Positions 1 through 8,769 of a stretch of DNA of 64,000 nt are shown here, one piece after another. Source of the stretch: Burkholderia sp. USMB20 (GTDB taxonomy: Bacteria > Pseudomonadota > Gammaproteobacteria > Burkholderiales > Burkholderiaceae); assembly GCF_000949135.2 (NCBI RefSeq), contig NZ_JTAN02000002.1, positions 227,101 through 291,100 on the forward strand. The letters run 5' to 3'. The translations under genes were made by a program, and so were the position numbers. Within the stretch, counting starts at the first letter, position 1; every line of letters starts with the position of its first letter. Under the pieces are notes generated by a model. It was not told where the DNA came from. It did no database searches and was given only the letters and a program-made list of their open reading frames with translations.

Positions 1-1
1 G

Positions 2-358
2 CTTGGCGCGCTGCAGCTCAATCCGAAGCTCCGGGTACTCGCGGAGAACGGCCTCCACGATCTGGCGACGCCGTTCTTCAACACCGAGAAGCAACTCGCG
101 CGGCTGCAGACGGTGAAGGGGCTGAACCCGAAGCTGCAGGTGAACTTCTTCCAGGGCGGACACATGACGTATCTGGATGACGTGGCCCGTCCGCAGATGA
201 AGCGCGACCTGAAGCTCTTCTATCAGGGCCGGCGGATTCCGACCGCGCTGACGCTGCACACGCTGCCGCCGCCGTGGCCGGACGAGAATCCGGCCGGCAC
301 GCCGACCGGCGCCGCGCCGGGCGCGACCACCGCGACGACGCTGGCAGCGGCACCGTAA
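2..358 (+). CDS. C-terminal part of an S10-type serine carboxypeptidase-like protein (partial)
   Basis: The reading frame is open from the window edge and ends at a TAA; the start lies outside. It has 118 visible codons. Residues NGLHDLATP (Asp at about residue 20 of the fragment) and QGGHMTYL (His at about residue 54) fit the Asp and His of the Ser-Asp-His triad of S10 carboxypeptidases, where the nucleophile lies far upstream and is not visible. The last 40 residues are a Pro/Ala/Thr-rich tail. Family assignment is from motif pattern only; another alpha/beta-hydrolase peptidase is possible. Confidence 0.7.
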   Translation, partial: LGALQLNPKLRVLAENGLHDLATPFFNTEKQLARLQTVKGLNPKLQVNFFQGGHMTYLDDVARPQMKRDLKLFYQGRRIPTALTLHTLPPPWPDENPAGTPTGAAPGATTATTLAAAP

Positions 359-409
359 ACCGTAAACGACGGACTCCTTGCGAAAAGGAACCCTCTATTC
401 ATCCATTGA

Positions 410-838
410 ATGCGAGTGATCATGTCCCTAATCAACTTGATGCGGCGTATGTCCCCGTTGATCGTCCTCGGTGCCGTGATGAGCAGCGCCCACGCATTGC
501 CGCCGCAGGCGGTGGCGCCGGTGAAGCTGCCGCGCGGCGGGCACGGCGTCGACGGCCCGTTCTTTCCTTCGACCCGCGTGGCGCCGGTATTGCCGTCGAC
601 CGGCGCGACGCTGCAGCAGCAGGCGCAGAAGCGCGTCGATGCCCGGCTCGGCGGCAACACGGTGCTGAGCAACGGCGCGGCGGTGACGAAAGCGCAGGCG
701 CAGAGCGGCGGGCTCGGGTTCGTCGCGAAGCACTTCGACGAGATCGATGCGAAACACACCGGTCGCGTGACGATGAGCGACGTGCGGCAGTTCATCCAGC
801 AGCGGCAGGTGCAGGCGCAGCAGGAACAGCAGGAGTGA
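410..838 (+). CDS. Small exported EF-hand-like protein
   Basis: 142 residues. A hydrophobic N-terminus (residues 15-29, ending SAHA) looks like a signal peptide. A Pro/Gly-rich middle follows, then one EF-hand-like motif near residues 106-128: FDEID, then a loop D113-A-K-H-T-G118-R-V-T-M-S-D124. Loop positions 1, 6 and 12 fit calcium-loop rules, but position 3 is Lys, so calcium binding is uncertain. The C-terminus is Gln-rich. A purine-rich AAAGGA lies about 20 bases before ATG 410; ATG 422 is an alternative start. Function unknown. Confidence 0.6.
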   Translation: MRVIMSLINLMRRMSPLIVLGAVMSSAHALPPQAVAPVKLPRGGHGVDGPFFPSTRVAPVLPSTGATLQQQAQKRVDARLGGNTVLSNGAAVTKAQAQSGGLGFVAKHFDEIDAKHTGRVTMSDVRQFIQQRQVQAQQEQQE

Positions 839-1026
839 CGGTGTAGCGAGGTCGCGCGCGGGAGGGCGGCCGGTGTCGGCCGGTGCCGATGGGGGCCGGC
901 CGCTCGACCGCGGCGGCGGCCTGCTTTCAACCTGCCGCGGCGCACGTTAGGCCGCGGCTTTCTTCATCGAAGTTCGGTTCACGCGCGGGCAACGCGAAGC
1001 CGCGTCATGCTTCACGCGATCGACGC

Positions 1027-2031
1027 TCAGCCTTCCCGGTGCGCGTAGCGCCTCGCCGTCGCCGACGGCAACTCGCCGAACATCGCGCGGTAGTCCTGCG
1101 CAAAACTGCTCAGGTGCCAGAAGCCCCACTTCGTCGCGGCCGACGTCACGGACCCGCCGAGCCGCAGCTCGCGGCGAACGTGATTCAGCCGGACCGCGCG
1201 CAGGTACGCGATCGGATTCAGGTTGAGCGTGTCGTTGAACGCGTACTGCGCGGTACGCCGGCTGATGCCGAGCTGCACGCACAGTTCGGCGATCGACAGC
1301 GGGCACGTCGACGCATCCTGCAGCCGCGCCTGCACCGCGTTGACGAGCGACCAGTACTTCGTCGGCCGCGTCGCGAGGGCGTTCGCATCCGGCGCGGGCA
1401 TCGTCATTGCTTCTGAAATCGCATACAGCACGGTCCGTTCGAGCAGTTCGATCCGCGCCTGCGTCGTCACGTCCTCGATCGGCGCGCTCTTCGCGGCCGC
1501 GGCCATCGTGTGGCGCAGCAGGTCGCGCAGGCGGTCCGCGACCTGGGGCGTCATCGGGATCAGCGGCGCGAAGGTGCGCGCGCGCAGCGACGCGGCGAGC
1601 GTGCGCATCGCTTCCGTCGACAGCTTGTCGGGCTCGATCTCGATGTTCACGAGCACGTGCCGGTCGGGCGAATAGAACTCGAACACCGGCTGGCTGGAGA
1701 ACACATGGAGGCTGTCGCGCCCGCTCTTCTCGCCGCACATGCGCGCATGGCCTTCGAGTTCCAGCGGCACGGCCACCGCGATGCGGTCCGACGGCACCGC
1801 GCCCTGCTGCAGGATCACCTTGTCGAGGTCTTCGACCAGGAGCCGGATGCCGCCGAGCGACACGATGGACGACGAACCATGAAACCGGCCGCCCGAGATC
1901 TGCGTGTAGTTGAGATGCCAGCCGTCGAAGATCCGCGCCTGTTCCTCCACGTCGGTGAACGCGCAGAACGCCACCGCGCGTGCGAACGGCGGGGCGCCGG
2001 AAAAATCGCTCGGATCGGCGGACGGCGTCAT
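1027..2031 (-). CDS. AraC/EutR-like transcriptional regulator
   Basis: 334 residues from the ATG at 2031 (MTPSADPSD). The N-terminal ~220 residues form an effector domain without a recognisable ligand motif. The C-terminal ~100 residues hold the two helix-turn-helix units of AraC proteins: SIAELCVQLGISRRTAQYAF, then the second around SAATKWGFWHLSSFAQDYR and FGELPS. The pattern resembles regulators of the EutR group. It is divergent from the FAD oxidase gene at 2288 across 256 bases, so it probably controls that gene and the SDR after it. The inducer cannot be read from sequence. Confidence 0.85.
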   Translation of the reverse strand: MTPSADPSDFSGAPPFARAVAFCAFTDVEEQARIFDGWHLNYTQISGGRFHGSSSIVSLGGIRLLVEDLDKVILQQGAVPSDRIAVAVPLELEGHARMCGEKSGRDSLHVFSSQPVFEFYSPDRHVLVNIEIEPDKLSTEAMRTLAASLRARTFAPLIPMTPQVADRLRDLLRHTMAAAAKSAPIEDVTTQARIELLERTVLYAISEAMTMPAPDANALATRPTKYWSLVNAVQARLQDASTCPLSIAELCVQLGISRRTAQYAFNDTLNLNPIAYLRAVRLNHVRRELRLGGSVTSAATKWGFWHLSSFAQDYRAMFGELPSATARRYAHREG

Positions 2032-2287
2032 CGGAGTCGGGAAGGGGCGGGCCGGATCGACGCATTGTAGCCGTTGCGCGCGCCGGTCAAAAACCCCGGC
2101 GGCCCGATTCCCGGAGAAAACCCTCGCTTGCCGAAATCCGATAGTGAAAAGCCGGCCGGCGCAATACCTTTGGTACGAACGGAACACAACGCATCGCGCC
2201 GGCGCCGGGAGCATCCCGCTTCGTTGCCGGACGAACCGAACACGGCTGCCGGCGCGGGTCCGGCGGCACTTTTCTGGAGAGACGTCG

Positions 2288-3535
2288 ATGGAGCTTCCAC
2301 GTGGCGGGTTCTGGCGGAACTGGGTCGGCAATCAGTCGTGCGTCGCCGCGCACATGGCGTCGCCGACCAGCGAGGCGGAAATCGCCGAGCTGGTGCAGGC
2401 CGCGACGCGCCAGGGCAAGAACGTCCGATGCTCGGGATCGGGACATTCGTTCACGCCGATCGTCGCGACGAGCGGCCTGCTGCTGTCGCTGAAGGACTAC
2501 CAGGGCATCGTCGCGGTCGACGAGCGACGCAAGCGCGTCACGGTGAAGGCCGGCACGCGGATCAATGCGGTGACGCGTCATCTGAAGGACATCGGCTTCT
2601 CGCTCGTCAACCAGGGCGACATCGATTCCCAGGCGATTGCCGGTGCGCTCGCAACCGGCACGCATGGCACGGGGACGACGCTGGGCAACCTGTCGTCGCA
2701 GGTGGTCGGGATGCGGATCGTTCGCCCCGACGGCTCGATCATGGAAGTGAGCGACCAGCAGGACCTCGATCTGCTGCACGCGACCCAGGTGAACCTCGGC
2801 CTGTTCGGCGTGGTGTCGGAGCTGACGCTGCAGGTGACCGACGCGTTCTGGCTGCACGACCGCGTGTGGCGCGAGGACTTCGAGGCGCTGATGGAACAGT
2901 ACGACGACCTCGCGGCGAAGCATCGCCATTTCGGGTTCTTCTGGTGCCCGACGTCCGAAAGCCGGCACCTGTACTGCCTGCCCGATACCACGAAGGTGTC
3001 GAATTCGAAGAAGGACTACGACGTGTGCGAGATCAAGGTGATGGACATCACCGACAAGCGCACGTTCTACGAAGGCGAGCACGAGAAGATCGCGTACAGC
3101 TCCGAGGTCTACGCGATTCATTACGTCGCGAACTTCCACGAGCTCGAATACGCGGTGCCCGCCGAACACGGCAAGGAGGCGCTGCGCCGCGTGCGCGAGC
3201 TGATCCTCACGAAGCATCGCGACTGCATCTTCCCGGTCGAGTACCGCTTCACGAAGGGCGATCCGGCGTGGATCAGCCCGTTCAATCATCAGGATAGCGT
3301 GACGATTTCGTGCTCGGGCGGTCCGAACGGCGTCGACTACTGGCCGTTCCTGAAGGACGTCGACGACATCCTGCGCGACTACGGCTCGCGTCCGCACTGG
3401 GGCAAGCTGCACTTCACGAACCGCGACGACGTGGACCGCTGGTTCCCGAAGGCCGAGGCGTTCCGCGAACTGCGCCGCAGCGTGGATCCTGAAGGCCATT
3501 TCCTCAACGATCATCTTCGGACGCTGTTCAGCTGA
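2288..3535 (+). CDS. FAD-dependent D-arabinono-1,4-lactone / alditol oxidase family protein
   Basis: 415 residues. The start is ATG 2288 with a GGAGAG ribosome-binding site about 8 bases upstream. The N-terminal half is a VAO-type FAD domain: CSGSGHSF at residues 49-55 carries the His (H53) that in AldO/ALO relatives bears the 8-alpha-linked FAD, and GALATGTHGTG is at about 119-129. The C-terminal half has the ALO signature HWGKLHF at about 370-376. Family members oxidise sugar lactones or polyols to carbonyls with O2, making H2O2. The SDR 33 bases downstream suggests a two-step polyol or lactone oxidation. Substrate not determined. Confidence 0.87.
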   Translation: MELPRGGFWRNWVGNQSCVAAHMASPTSEAEIAELVQAATRQGKNVRCSGSGHSFTPIVATSGLLLSLKDYQGIVAVDERRKRVTVKAGTRINAVTRHLKDIGFSLVNQGDIDSQAIAGALATGTHGTGTTLGNLSSQVVGMRIVRPDGSIMEVSDQQDLDLLHATQVNLGLFGVVSELTLQVTDAFWLHDRVWREDFEALMEQYDDLAAKHRHFGFFWCPTSESRHLYCLPDTTKVSNSKKDYDVCEIKVMDITDKRTFYEGEHEKIAYSSEVYAIHYVANFHELEYAVPAEHGKEALRRVRELILTKHRDCIFPVEYRFTKGDPAWISPFNHQDSVTISCSGGPNGVDYWPFLKDVDDILRDYGSRPHWGKLHFTNRDDVDRWFPKAEAFRELRRSVDPEGHFLNDHLRTLFS

Positions 3536-3568
3536 GCGGTCCGAACGAACCAGACTGGAGAACGACTC

Positions 3569-4348
3569 ATGAATGTCAAGATCGACGGGCGCCTGGCGGG
3601 CAAGGTCGCGATCGTGAGCGGCGGCGCGGGCGGATGCGGTGCCGCCGCGTCGGAACTGTTCGCCGCGCAAGGGGCGAAGGTGGCGATCATCGACCGCGAC
3701 GGCGACGCGGCCGACACGCTCGCGGCGCGGCTGCGCGATGCCGGCTTGCAGGCGATCGGCCTCGGCGCCGACGTGTCGAAGCAGTCCGACGTGCGGAACG
3801 CGGTCGACGCGGCCCGCAAGCAGTTCGGCAACGCGGACATCCTGTTCAATCACGCGGGCACGCTGATCGTCAAACCGTTCCTCGACATCGAGGAGTCGGA
3901 GTGGGACTGGCTGATGGGCGTGAACGTGAAGAGCATGTTCCTGATGACGCAGGCGGTGCTGCCGCAGATGCTGGAAAAAGGGCGCGGCAGCATCGTCTGC
4001 ACGTCGTCGATCTCGGCTGTTTGCGCGACGCCAGGCGAAGTGCTGTATGACGCGACCAAGGGCGCATGCCACATGTTCGCGCGCGCGATCGCCGTCGAAT
4101 ACCGCGATCGCGGCATCCGCTGCAATGCGCTCGCGCCCGGGTTCATCCGCACCCCGCACGGGATGCGCGAACTGAGAGATCTGCAGGCGATGGGCGTGGA
4201 CGCGACCGAAGCGGCTATCGCAGTGCAGCAAGGCCGGCTGTGCGAGCCGTCGGAAGTGGCGGCGGCCGCACTGTTCCTGGCGTCGGACGAATCGAGCTTC
4301 GTCAACGGCACCCATCTGTTCGTCGACAACTGTTTCTCCGCCGTTTAG
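3569..4348 (+). CDS. Short-chain dehydrogenase/reductase
   Basis: 259 residues, classical SDR length. The cofactor-binding glycine motif is SGGAGGCG (17-24), the NxAG motif is NHAG (94-97), and the catalytic set is S147, Y160 and K164 (YDATK). An acidic IDRD after strand 2 favours NAD(H). The sequence after the active site, NALAPGFIRTP, is typical. The gene follows the FAD oxidase by 33 bases with its own GGAG site, so the two are probably one transcript ended by the terminator at 4410-4448. Substrate probably a product of the oxidase; this is inference. Confidence 0.92.
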   Translation: MNVKIDGRLAGKVAIVSGGAGGCGAAASELFAAQGAKVAIIDRDGDAADTLAARLRDAGLQAIGLGADVSKQSDVRNAVDAARKQFGNADILFNHAGTLIVKPFLDIEESEWDWLMGVNVKSMFLMTQAVLPQMLEKGRGSIVCTSSISAVCATPGEVLYDATKGACHMFARAIAVEYRDRGIRCNALAPGFIRTPHGMRELRDLQAMGVDATEAAIAVQQGRLCEPSEVAAAALFLASDESSFVNGTHLFVDNCFSAV

Positions 4349-4409
4349 GCCCCGATATTCGCAGGAAGCCGAAGGGCAGGCGCGAGCTCCCCAGGGACGG
4401 CAGGTTCTG

Positions 4410-4448
4410 TCGAAGGTTCCGCAGCGATGCGGACCTTCGATTTTTTTT
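4410..4448 (+). terminator. Rho-independent terminator after the oxidase/SDR operon
   Basis: A 13-14 bp stem (TCGAAGGTTCCGCA at 4410-4423, matching arm at 4428-4440, one bulged T) with a GCGA loop is followed by eight T residues at 4441-4448. Confidence 0.9.
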
Positions 4449-4668
4449 GCCGGTTCGCCGCGCGATGTGTCCTAGCGGATTGTCGTAATCCTTCTATCTG
4501 AACGAATCTGCGTCTGCTGGAATGGCAATGCCGAATCACCGTTCAGCCGGCGTCGCGGGGCGGCATGGTTGTCGACGTCATCGAGCGCCGGTCCGGCGCT
4601 CGACTTCGCGGGTCCGGGCAAGTCCGGCCCACCAGGGTCAATCCATCACTCTCTTTTGATCAATCATC
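4449..4668 (+). other. Leader region of the glyA fragment, no gene seen
   Basis: No convincing ORF. It contains an imperfect stem-loop (TCGAGCGCCG at 4581-4590 with CGGCGCTCGA at 4594-4603) and is probably the original upstream region of glyA. I see no recognisable riboswitch core. Confidence 0.4.
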
Positions 4669-5346
4669 ATGTTCAATCGCACTACCAGCACCGTCGCCAA
4701 CGTCGATCCGGAACTCTGGACTGCCATTCAGGACGAGAACCGCCGCCAGGAAGACCACATCGAGCTGATCGCGTCGGAAAACTACACGAGCCCGGCCGTC
4801 ATGGCCGCACAGGGTTCGCAGCTCACGAACAAGTACGCGGAAGGTTATCCCGGCAAGCGCTACTACGGCGGCTGTGAGTACGTCGACGTGGTCGAGCAGC
4901 TGGCTATCGACCGCGTGAAGCAGCTGTTCGGCGCGGAAGCCGCGAACGTGCAGCCGAACTCGGGTTCGCAGGCGAACCAGGGCGTGTTCTTCGCAATGCT
5001 CAAGCCGGGCGACACGATCATGGGGCTGAGCCTCGCGCACGGCGGCCACCTGACGCACGGCTCGCCGGTGAACATGTCGGGCAAGTGGTTCAACGTCGTC
5101 AGCTATGGCCTGAACGAACAGGAAGACATCGACTACGACGCGGCCGAGAAGCTGGCAAACGAACACAAGCCGAAGCTGATCGTCGCGGGCGCATCGGCAT
5201 TCGCGCTGAAGATCGACTTCGAGCGTCTCGCGAAGATCGCGAAGTCGGTCGGCGCATACCTGATGGTCGACATGGCGCACTACGCCGGCCTGATCGCCGC
5301 GGGCGTGTACCCGAACCCGGTGCCGCACGCGGACTTCGTGACGTGA
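4669..5346 (+). pseudogene. glyA: Serine hydroxymethyltransferase, 5' half only
   Basis: 225 residues align well with the N-terminal half of SHMT (normal length about 415-425): [35 protein letters not shown] and [19 protein letters not shown]. The frame ends exactly where THKSLRGPRGG, with the PLP-binding lysine, should follow (PHADFVT then TGA). The product therefore lacks the Schiff-base lysine and the whole C-terminal domain and cannot be active. The break at about 5343-5349 joins foreign sequence read from the other strand. Probably a second glyA copy lost by rearrangement. Confidence 0.92.
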
Positions 5347-5775
5347 GAACGACGGATCGGGCTTGATGTAATTGTCTGCCAGCAAATCAGGGTTCAGGAA
5401 CCCATCCGGCGTCACACTCTCCGTGTACTTCGCGGGCGTCAGCTGTCCGGCGTCGATACCGTGATACATCATCTGGTCGTCCAGACGCCCGAGCCTGCGG
5501 TTCAGGCCTTTGCACAGCCCTTCCTCCGACGCCTCGAACCATTCGCCCTCCGAGTTCACCCCATGCACGAAGATCACGATACCGGGCAAGGGCATCTGCT
5601 TGAGACAGATGAGCGGCGTGTTCTTCGCAAACATCGTCACGCCTTCGACGCGGCCGACGACGATCGGCGGCGGTGCCGGCCGAGATGCGGGCGCGTCCGG
5701 CGCAGCCGCCTCCGCGACGGGTTCGTCATTGCGCGTTTTCGCTTCCGATCGAGGATCGAAAATTGAATTGGTCAT
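5347..5775 (-). pseudogene. N-terminal fragment of a Tle3-like (DUF3274) type VI lipase effector
   Basis: From ATG 5775 about 143 residues resemble the start of Tle3/DUF3274 alpha/beta-hydrolase effectors: a Pro/Ala-rich lead, then PGIVIFVHGVNSEGEWF (65-80), EEGLCKGLNRRL and LLADNYIKPDPS. Beyond 5347 the frame only reads antisense through glyA, so everything after the first ~15% of the protein, including the catalytic residues, is missing. No vgrG, chaperone or immunity gene is next to it. The Tle3 name rests on remembered family pattern; the truncation itself is plain. Confidence 0.6.
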
Positions 5776-6329
5776 CCAGACTCCTCAACATGCGTGATGC
5801 GTTCCGCCACCATCGGACCGACACGGAGTGAAAAGATAAGTGTCCGAAGCAAGAGGGAAACGTGATCAGGCGGCGAGCATACTGAATCGGCGCGCGTGAA
5901 AGACGCGGTCGCCCGAAAACTCCGCGCGGAGGCCGTGATAACGGACACGGATTGTCAGAATGTGTTTCAGGCCCGAATCGGTCGCATGGCTTCGTTGTCG
6001 ACGTAGAGCGTGGCCTTGCGCTCCGCTGTCGTCCGACAGGCGACCATCCGGCGAATCAGCCTCATGACGCAATTGCGCGCGAGATCGTGTCCGTACTTGG
6101 CAGCGCTCGAATCGCGATCGTCCGTATGTGCGTGGCGATACTGACGGATTTGTATCGCACTGTATCTATCGAGGCTCTGGAGACATCGGATTGCACTGAA
6201 GGCGAGTTTCGGAAACAAGCCGGATACGTGAGCGGGTTCTACTGTCGACATGCAGCAAACGTTCGGTGCCAAGCGTTCGCACCGGACGCCGAGTGATCGA
6301 TACCCCATCTTCCCCCCAGGAGAAATCTC
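5776..6329. other. 554-base stretch without a supported gene
   Basis: Several short ORFs exist on both strands, but none has domain-like sequence, a good ribosome-binding site or the GC3 bias of the neighbours. Base composition is less GC-rich than the flanks. It probably holds remains of the rearrangement that truncated glyA and the Tle3-like gene, plus the promoter of the DUF4148 gene at 6330. Confidence 0.4.
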
Positions 6330-6683
6330 ATGAAAGCCGCTCGAATCCTCGCAGTTGCCGTACTCGCTTCGATCCCCGTCTTGTCGTTCGCCGATGCCGG
6401 CCACGGCCTCACGCGCGCCGATGTGCGCGCCGACCTCGTCCGGCTCGAGCAGGCCGGCTACAACCCGGCCGGCAGCGACGCGCACTACCCGGACGATATC
6501 GCCGCCGCACAGAATGTCATCGCAGCGCAGCAGGTCGCGCGCTCCGACCAGAACGGCCCGTCGAAGTCGCAGGACGACAACGTGGCTGCCGCGTCGGCGC
6601 CGGCCGCCCGCTACGCCGCGGCCGACCAGCGCGCCGCACGGAACGCGCGCACGGACGCGGACGATCTGTACGCGCACTCGTGA
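6330..6683 (+). CDS. DUF4148 family exported protein
   Basis: 117 residues with a clear signal peptide (MKAARILAVAVLASIPVLSF, cleavage after SFA). The mature part carries the DUF4148 core LTRADVRADLVRLEQAGYNP, then DAHYPDDIAAAQ. The family is abundant in Burkholderiales and is of unknown periplasmic function. CAGGAG lies 11 bases before the ATG. The C-terminal half is Ala/Asp-rich and low in complexity. Confidence 0.85.
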   Translation: MKAARILAVAVLASIPVLSFADAGHGLTRADVRADLVRLEQAGYNPAGSDAHYPDDIAAAQNVIAAQQVARSDQNGPSKSQDDNVAAASAPAARYAAADQRAARNARTDADDLYAHS

Positions 6684-6766
6684 TCCGCGGCCGCGCCCGG
6701 GAGACGAGCGGCGCGGCCGCATCGGAAACACTTCAGATGCACAACACGATGAAAAGGAGCATGACG

Positions 6767-7558
6767 ATGGTCGGTTTGACGAAACGGGTTCTGGTGTCCG
6801 CGGCGGTGCTCGGCGGGCTGTTCGGTGCGGTCTCGGCGCAGGCGGCACCCAAGGAAGACCTGAAGGGCACGAACGTCGTGCTGGTGCACGGCGCGTTCGC
6901 CGACGGGTCGAGCTGGAACCGCGTGATTCCGCTGCTCGAAGCGCGCGGCCTGCATGTCGTATCGGTGCAGAACCCGCTGAGCTCGCTCGCCGCCGACGCC
7001 GCCGCGACGAAGCGCGCGATCGACGAGCAGAAGGGGCCCGTCGTGCTGGTCGGCCATTCGTGGGCCGGTGTCGTGATCAGCGATGCGGGCAACGACGACA
7101 AGGTGAAGTCGCTCGTCTACGTCGCCGCGTTCGCGCCGGACAACGGCCAGTCGATCGCCGACGTCACGCAGGGGCTGCCGGCACCGTCGTGGGCCGGCGA
7201 GTTGCGCAACGATGCAGGCGGTTTCGCGACGCTGTCGGACAAGGCGATCGCACAGGATTTCGCGCCGGACCTGCCGCCCGCGCAGCAACGCGTCGTCGCG
7301 GCGACGCAGGGGCCGTGGTACGGTGGCTGCATTTCGGAGAAGGTCGCGCAGGCCGCGTGGCATGCGAAGCCGTCGTCGTTCGTCGTCGCGACGCAGGACC
7401 GGATGATCGATCCGAAGCTGCAGGAGGCGATGGCGAAGCGGATCGGCGCGACGGTCACGCGTGTGAACGGCAGCCACGTCGCGATGCTGAGCCAGCCGAA
7501 AGCCGTGGCCGACGCGATCATCGCGGCCGCGGAACGTGCGAAGCAGGATGCGCAGTGA
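6767..7558 (+). CDS. Exported alpha/beta hydrolase
   Basis: 263 residues from ATG 6767, chosen because AAGGAG (6754-6759) is 7 bases upstream; ATG 6737 and 6761 are alternatives. A signal peptide is cleaved near AQA|AP (residue 26). The hydrolase core has the oxyanion-hole motif HGAF, nucleophile elbow GHSWAG (S98), Asp in TQDRMID and His in NGSHVAML. It resembles the small esterase-like alpha/beta hydrolases common beside DUF4148 genes. Substrate unknown. Confidence 0.85.
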   Translation: MVGLTKRVLVSAAVLGGLFGAVSAQAAPKEDLKGTNVVLVHGAFADGSSWNRVIPLLEARGLHVVSVQNPLSSLAADAAATKRAIDEQKGPVVLVGHSWAGVVISDAGNDDKVKSLVYVAAFAPDNGQSIADVTQGLPAPSWAGELRNDAGGFATLSDKAIAQDFAPDLPPAQQRVVAATQGPWYGGCISEKVAQAAWHAKPSSFVVATQDRMIDPKLQEAMAKRIGATVTRVNGSHVAMLSQPKAVADAIIAAAERAKQDAQ

Positions 7559-7632
7559 GTGAAGGCGGCGGCGCGGCGTGCGTGACGCGCGGCGCCGTCG
7601 GTGATTGTGAAGTCCCTTGACGAGGAGAATTC

Positions 7633-7851
7633 ATGACGCAGCAACTCTGGCAACTGTCGGCGACCGAAATCGCGAAGCGCGAGCAGCAACGTGAAGTGTC
7701 CGCGCGGGAAGTGGCGGATGCCGCGCTGGCCCGCCTCGAAGCGGTGAACCCGGCGATCAACGCGGTGGTCGAGCATCGTCCCGACGACGTGCGCCGGCAG
7801 GCCGACGAGGTGGATCGCGCGATTGCCCGCGGCGACGATCCGGACCGCTGA
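7633..7851 (+). pseudogene. Amidase-signature enzyme, N-terminal fragment
   Basis: 72 residues (LWQLSATEIAKREQQREVS, then ARLEAVNPAINAVVEHRPDD) match the start of amidase-signature hydrolases, normally 450-500 residues. The Lys-cisSer-Ser catalytic region is absent. The frame stops at 7849-7851 and the following 400 bases carry no amidase-like sequence in any frame, so this is a deletion remnant and not a simple frameshift. A good AGGAGA site remains upstream. Confidence 0.75.
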
Positions 7852-8270
7852 TGCGGTGACGGGCGTGGTGCGTCGGCGATGCACCGCGCCGGCCGCTTGC
7901 CATTCGCCGATTCATCGAAGCGTGCGCCGTTCGACCCGGCGCACGATTCCATCGCGGATTCCATCACGACGTGCGGCACGCGTCGCATGCGGCATCGTTC
8001 CCGGCTTCGCCGCCGCCGATCCTTTCAAAAAACCTTCGATGCGCGACATCGAACGGCCATCGCTCCCCGTCCTCCGCACGCATCCGCCCCAATTGCGCGC
8101 GTCTGCTATTGCATTTCACGCGCTGCTGATTAGGAAATGAATTTTTATTGGTTCTGCTTCCCCGAGCGCGCTCGCATAGTGGGGCTGACGGCTATAGACA
8201 GCACGCAAGCTGCACCGGCCGCATTCCCGGCATGTTTGATCATACGAAACTGCGAGAACAAGGAAGCGTG
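7852..8270. other. Intergenic stretch upstream of the encapsulin sulfur locus
   Basis: No supported gene. The first 280 bases are probably debris from the amidase deletion. The last ~130 bases are AT-richer (AAATGAATTTTTATT at 8139-8153) and look like the promoter region of the rhodanese gene, including the TGACGGCTATAG element listed separately. Confidence 0.5.
8186..8197 (+). promoter_or_regulatory. TGACGGCTATAG element, copy 1
   Basis: This 12-base sequence occurs identically at 9984-9995. The two copies lie 74 bases before the rhodanese start (8271) and 88 bases before the encapsulin start (10083), both in the same orientation. Spacing and repetition suggest a shared operator or promoter core for the two halves of the locus. 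The XRE protein between them is a candidate binder. Confidence 0.5.
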
Positions 8271-8741
8271 ATGACGTTTGCATTGGAAGAACGAACCGCC
8301 GCCCAGCAGGCGCTCGAAGACGCCCGCGCGGCGGCCGCAGCGGCGGGCACGCCGTACGCGGGCGGCGTGGCGCCGGAAGCCGCGTGGGCGCTCTTTTCCG
8401 CCGGCGACGCGTTGCTGGTCGACGTGCGCACCGCGGAAGAACGGAAATTCGTCGGCCACGTGCCGGAGTCGCTGCACGTGCCGTGGGCGACCGGCACGAG
8501 CCTGACGCGCAACCCGCGCTTCGTGCGCGAACTGGAAGCGAAGACCGGCAAGGACGCGGTCGTGCTGTTGCTCTGCCGCAGCGGCAACCGCTCCGCGCAG
8601 GCAGCCGAGGCCGCGGCCAAAGGCGGCTTCACGCAGGTATTCAACGTGCTCGAAGGGTTCGAGGGCGACCTCGACGAACAGCAGCATCGCGGCGGCAGCA
8701 ACGGCTGGCGCCATCGCGGCCTGCCGTGGGCGCAGGACTGA
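8271..8741 (+). CDS. Rhodanese-like sulfurtransferase of the encapsulin locus
   Basis: 156 residues from ATG 8271 (AAGGAAG just upstream); ATG 8232 is in frame but less well supported. Single rhodanese domain: LLVDVRTAEERKFVGHVPES (49-68) and active-site loop LLCRSGNRSAQ with Cys102, expected to carry a persulfide. It is the first gene of a colinear set with serine O-acetyltransferase, XRE, encapsulin and cysteine desulfurase, so it probably passes or accepts sulfane sulfur in the same pathway. Cytoplasmic, no signal peptide. Confidence 0.9.
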   Translation: MTFALEERTAAQQALEDARAAAAAAGTPYAGGVAPEAAWALFSAGDALLVDVRTAEERKFVGHVPESLHVPWATGTSLTRNPRFVRELEAKTGKDAVVLLLCRSGNRSAQAAEAAAKGGFTQVFNVLEGFEGDLDEQQHRGGSNGWRHRGLPWAQD

Positions 8742-8769
8742 GTCACGGCCGTTACGGGGAGAAGTCAGC

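Noticed and set aside
2087-4315. 742-codon open frame on the minus strand
   Set aside because: Antisense of the FAD oxidase and SDR genes, both strongly supported on the plus strand.
4449-4668. Riboswitch before glyA
   Set aside because: Only a simple stem-loop is visible. I could not find conserved glycine, SAM or folate-type riboswitch core elements by eye.
4660-5346. Continuation of the Tle3-like frame past 5347
   Set aside because: This part reads antisense through glyA and has no similarity to the hydrolase. The continuous frame is a chance fusion at the rearrangement joint.
5952-6296. 114-codon plus-strand frame before the DUF4148 gene
   Set aside because: No ribosome-binding site, mixed codon use and no domain; the signal peptide of the real gene begins at 6330.
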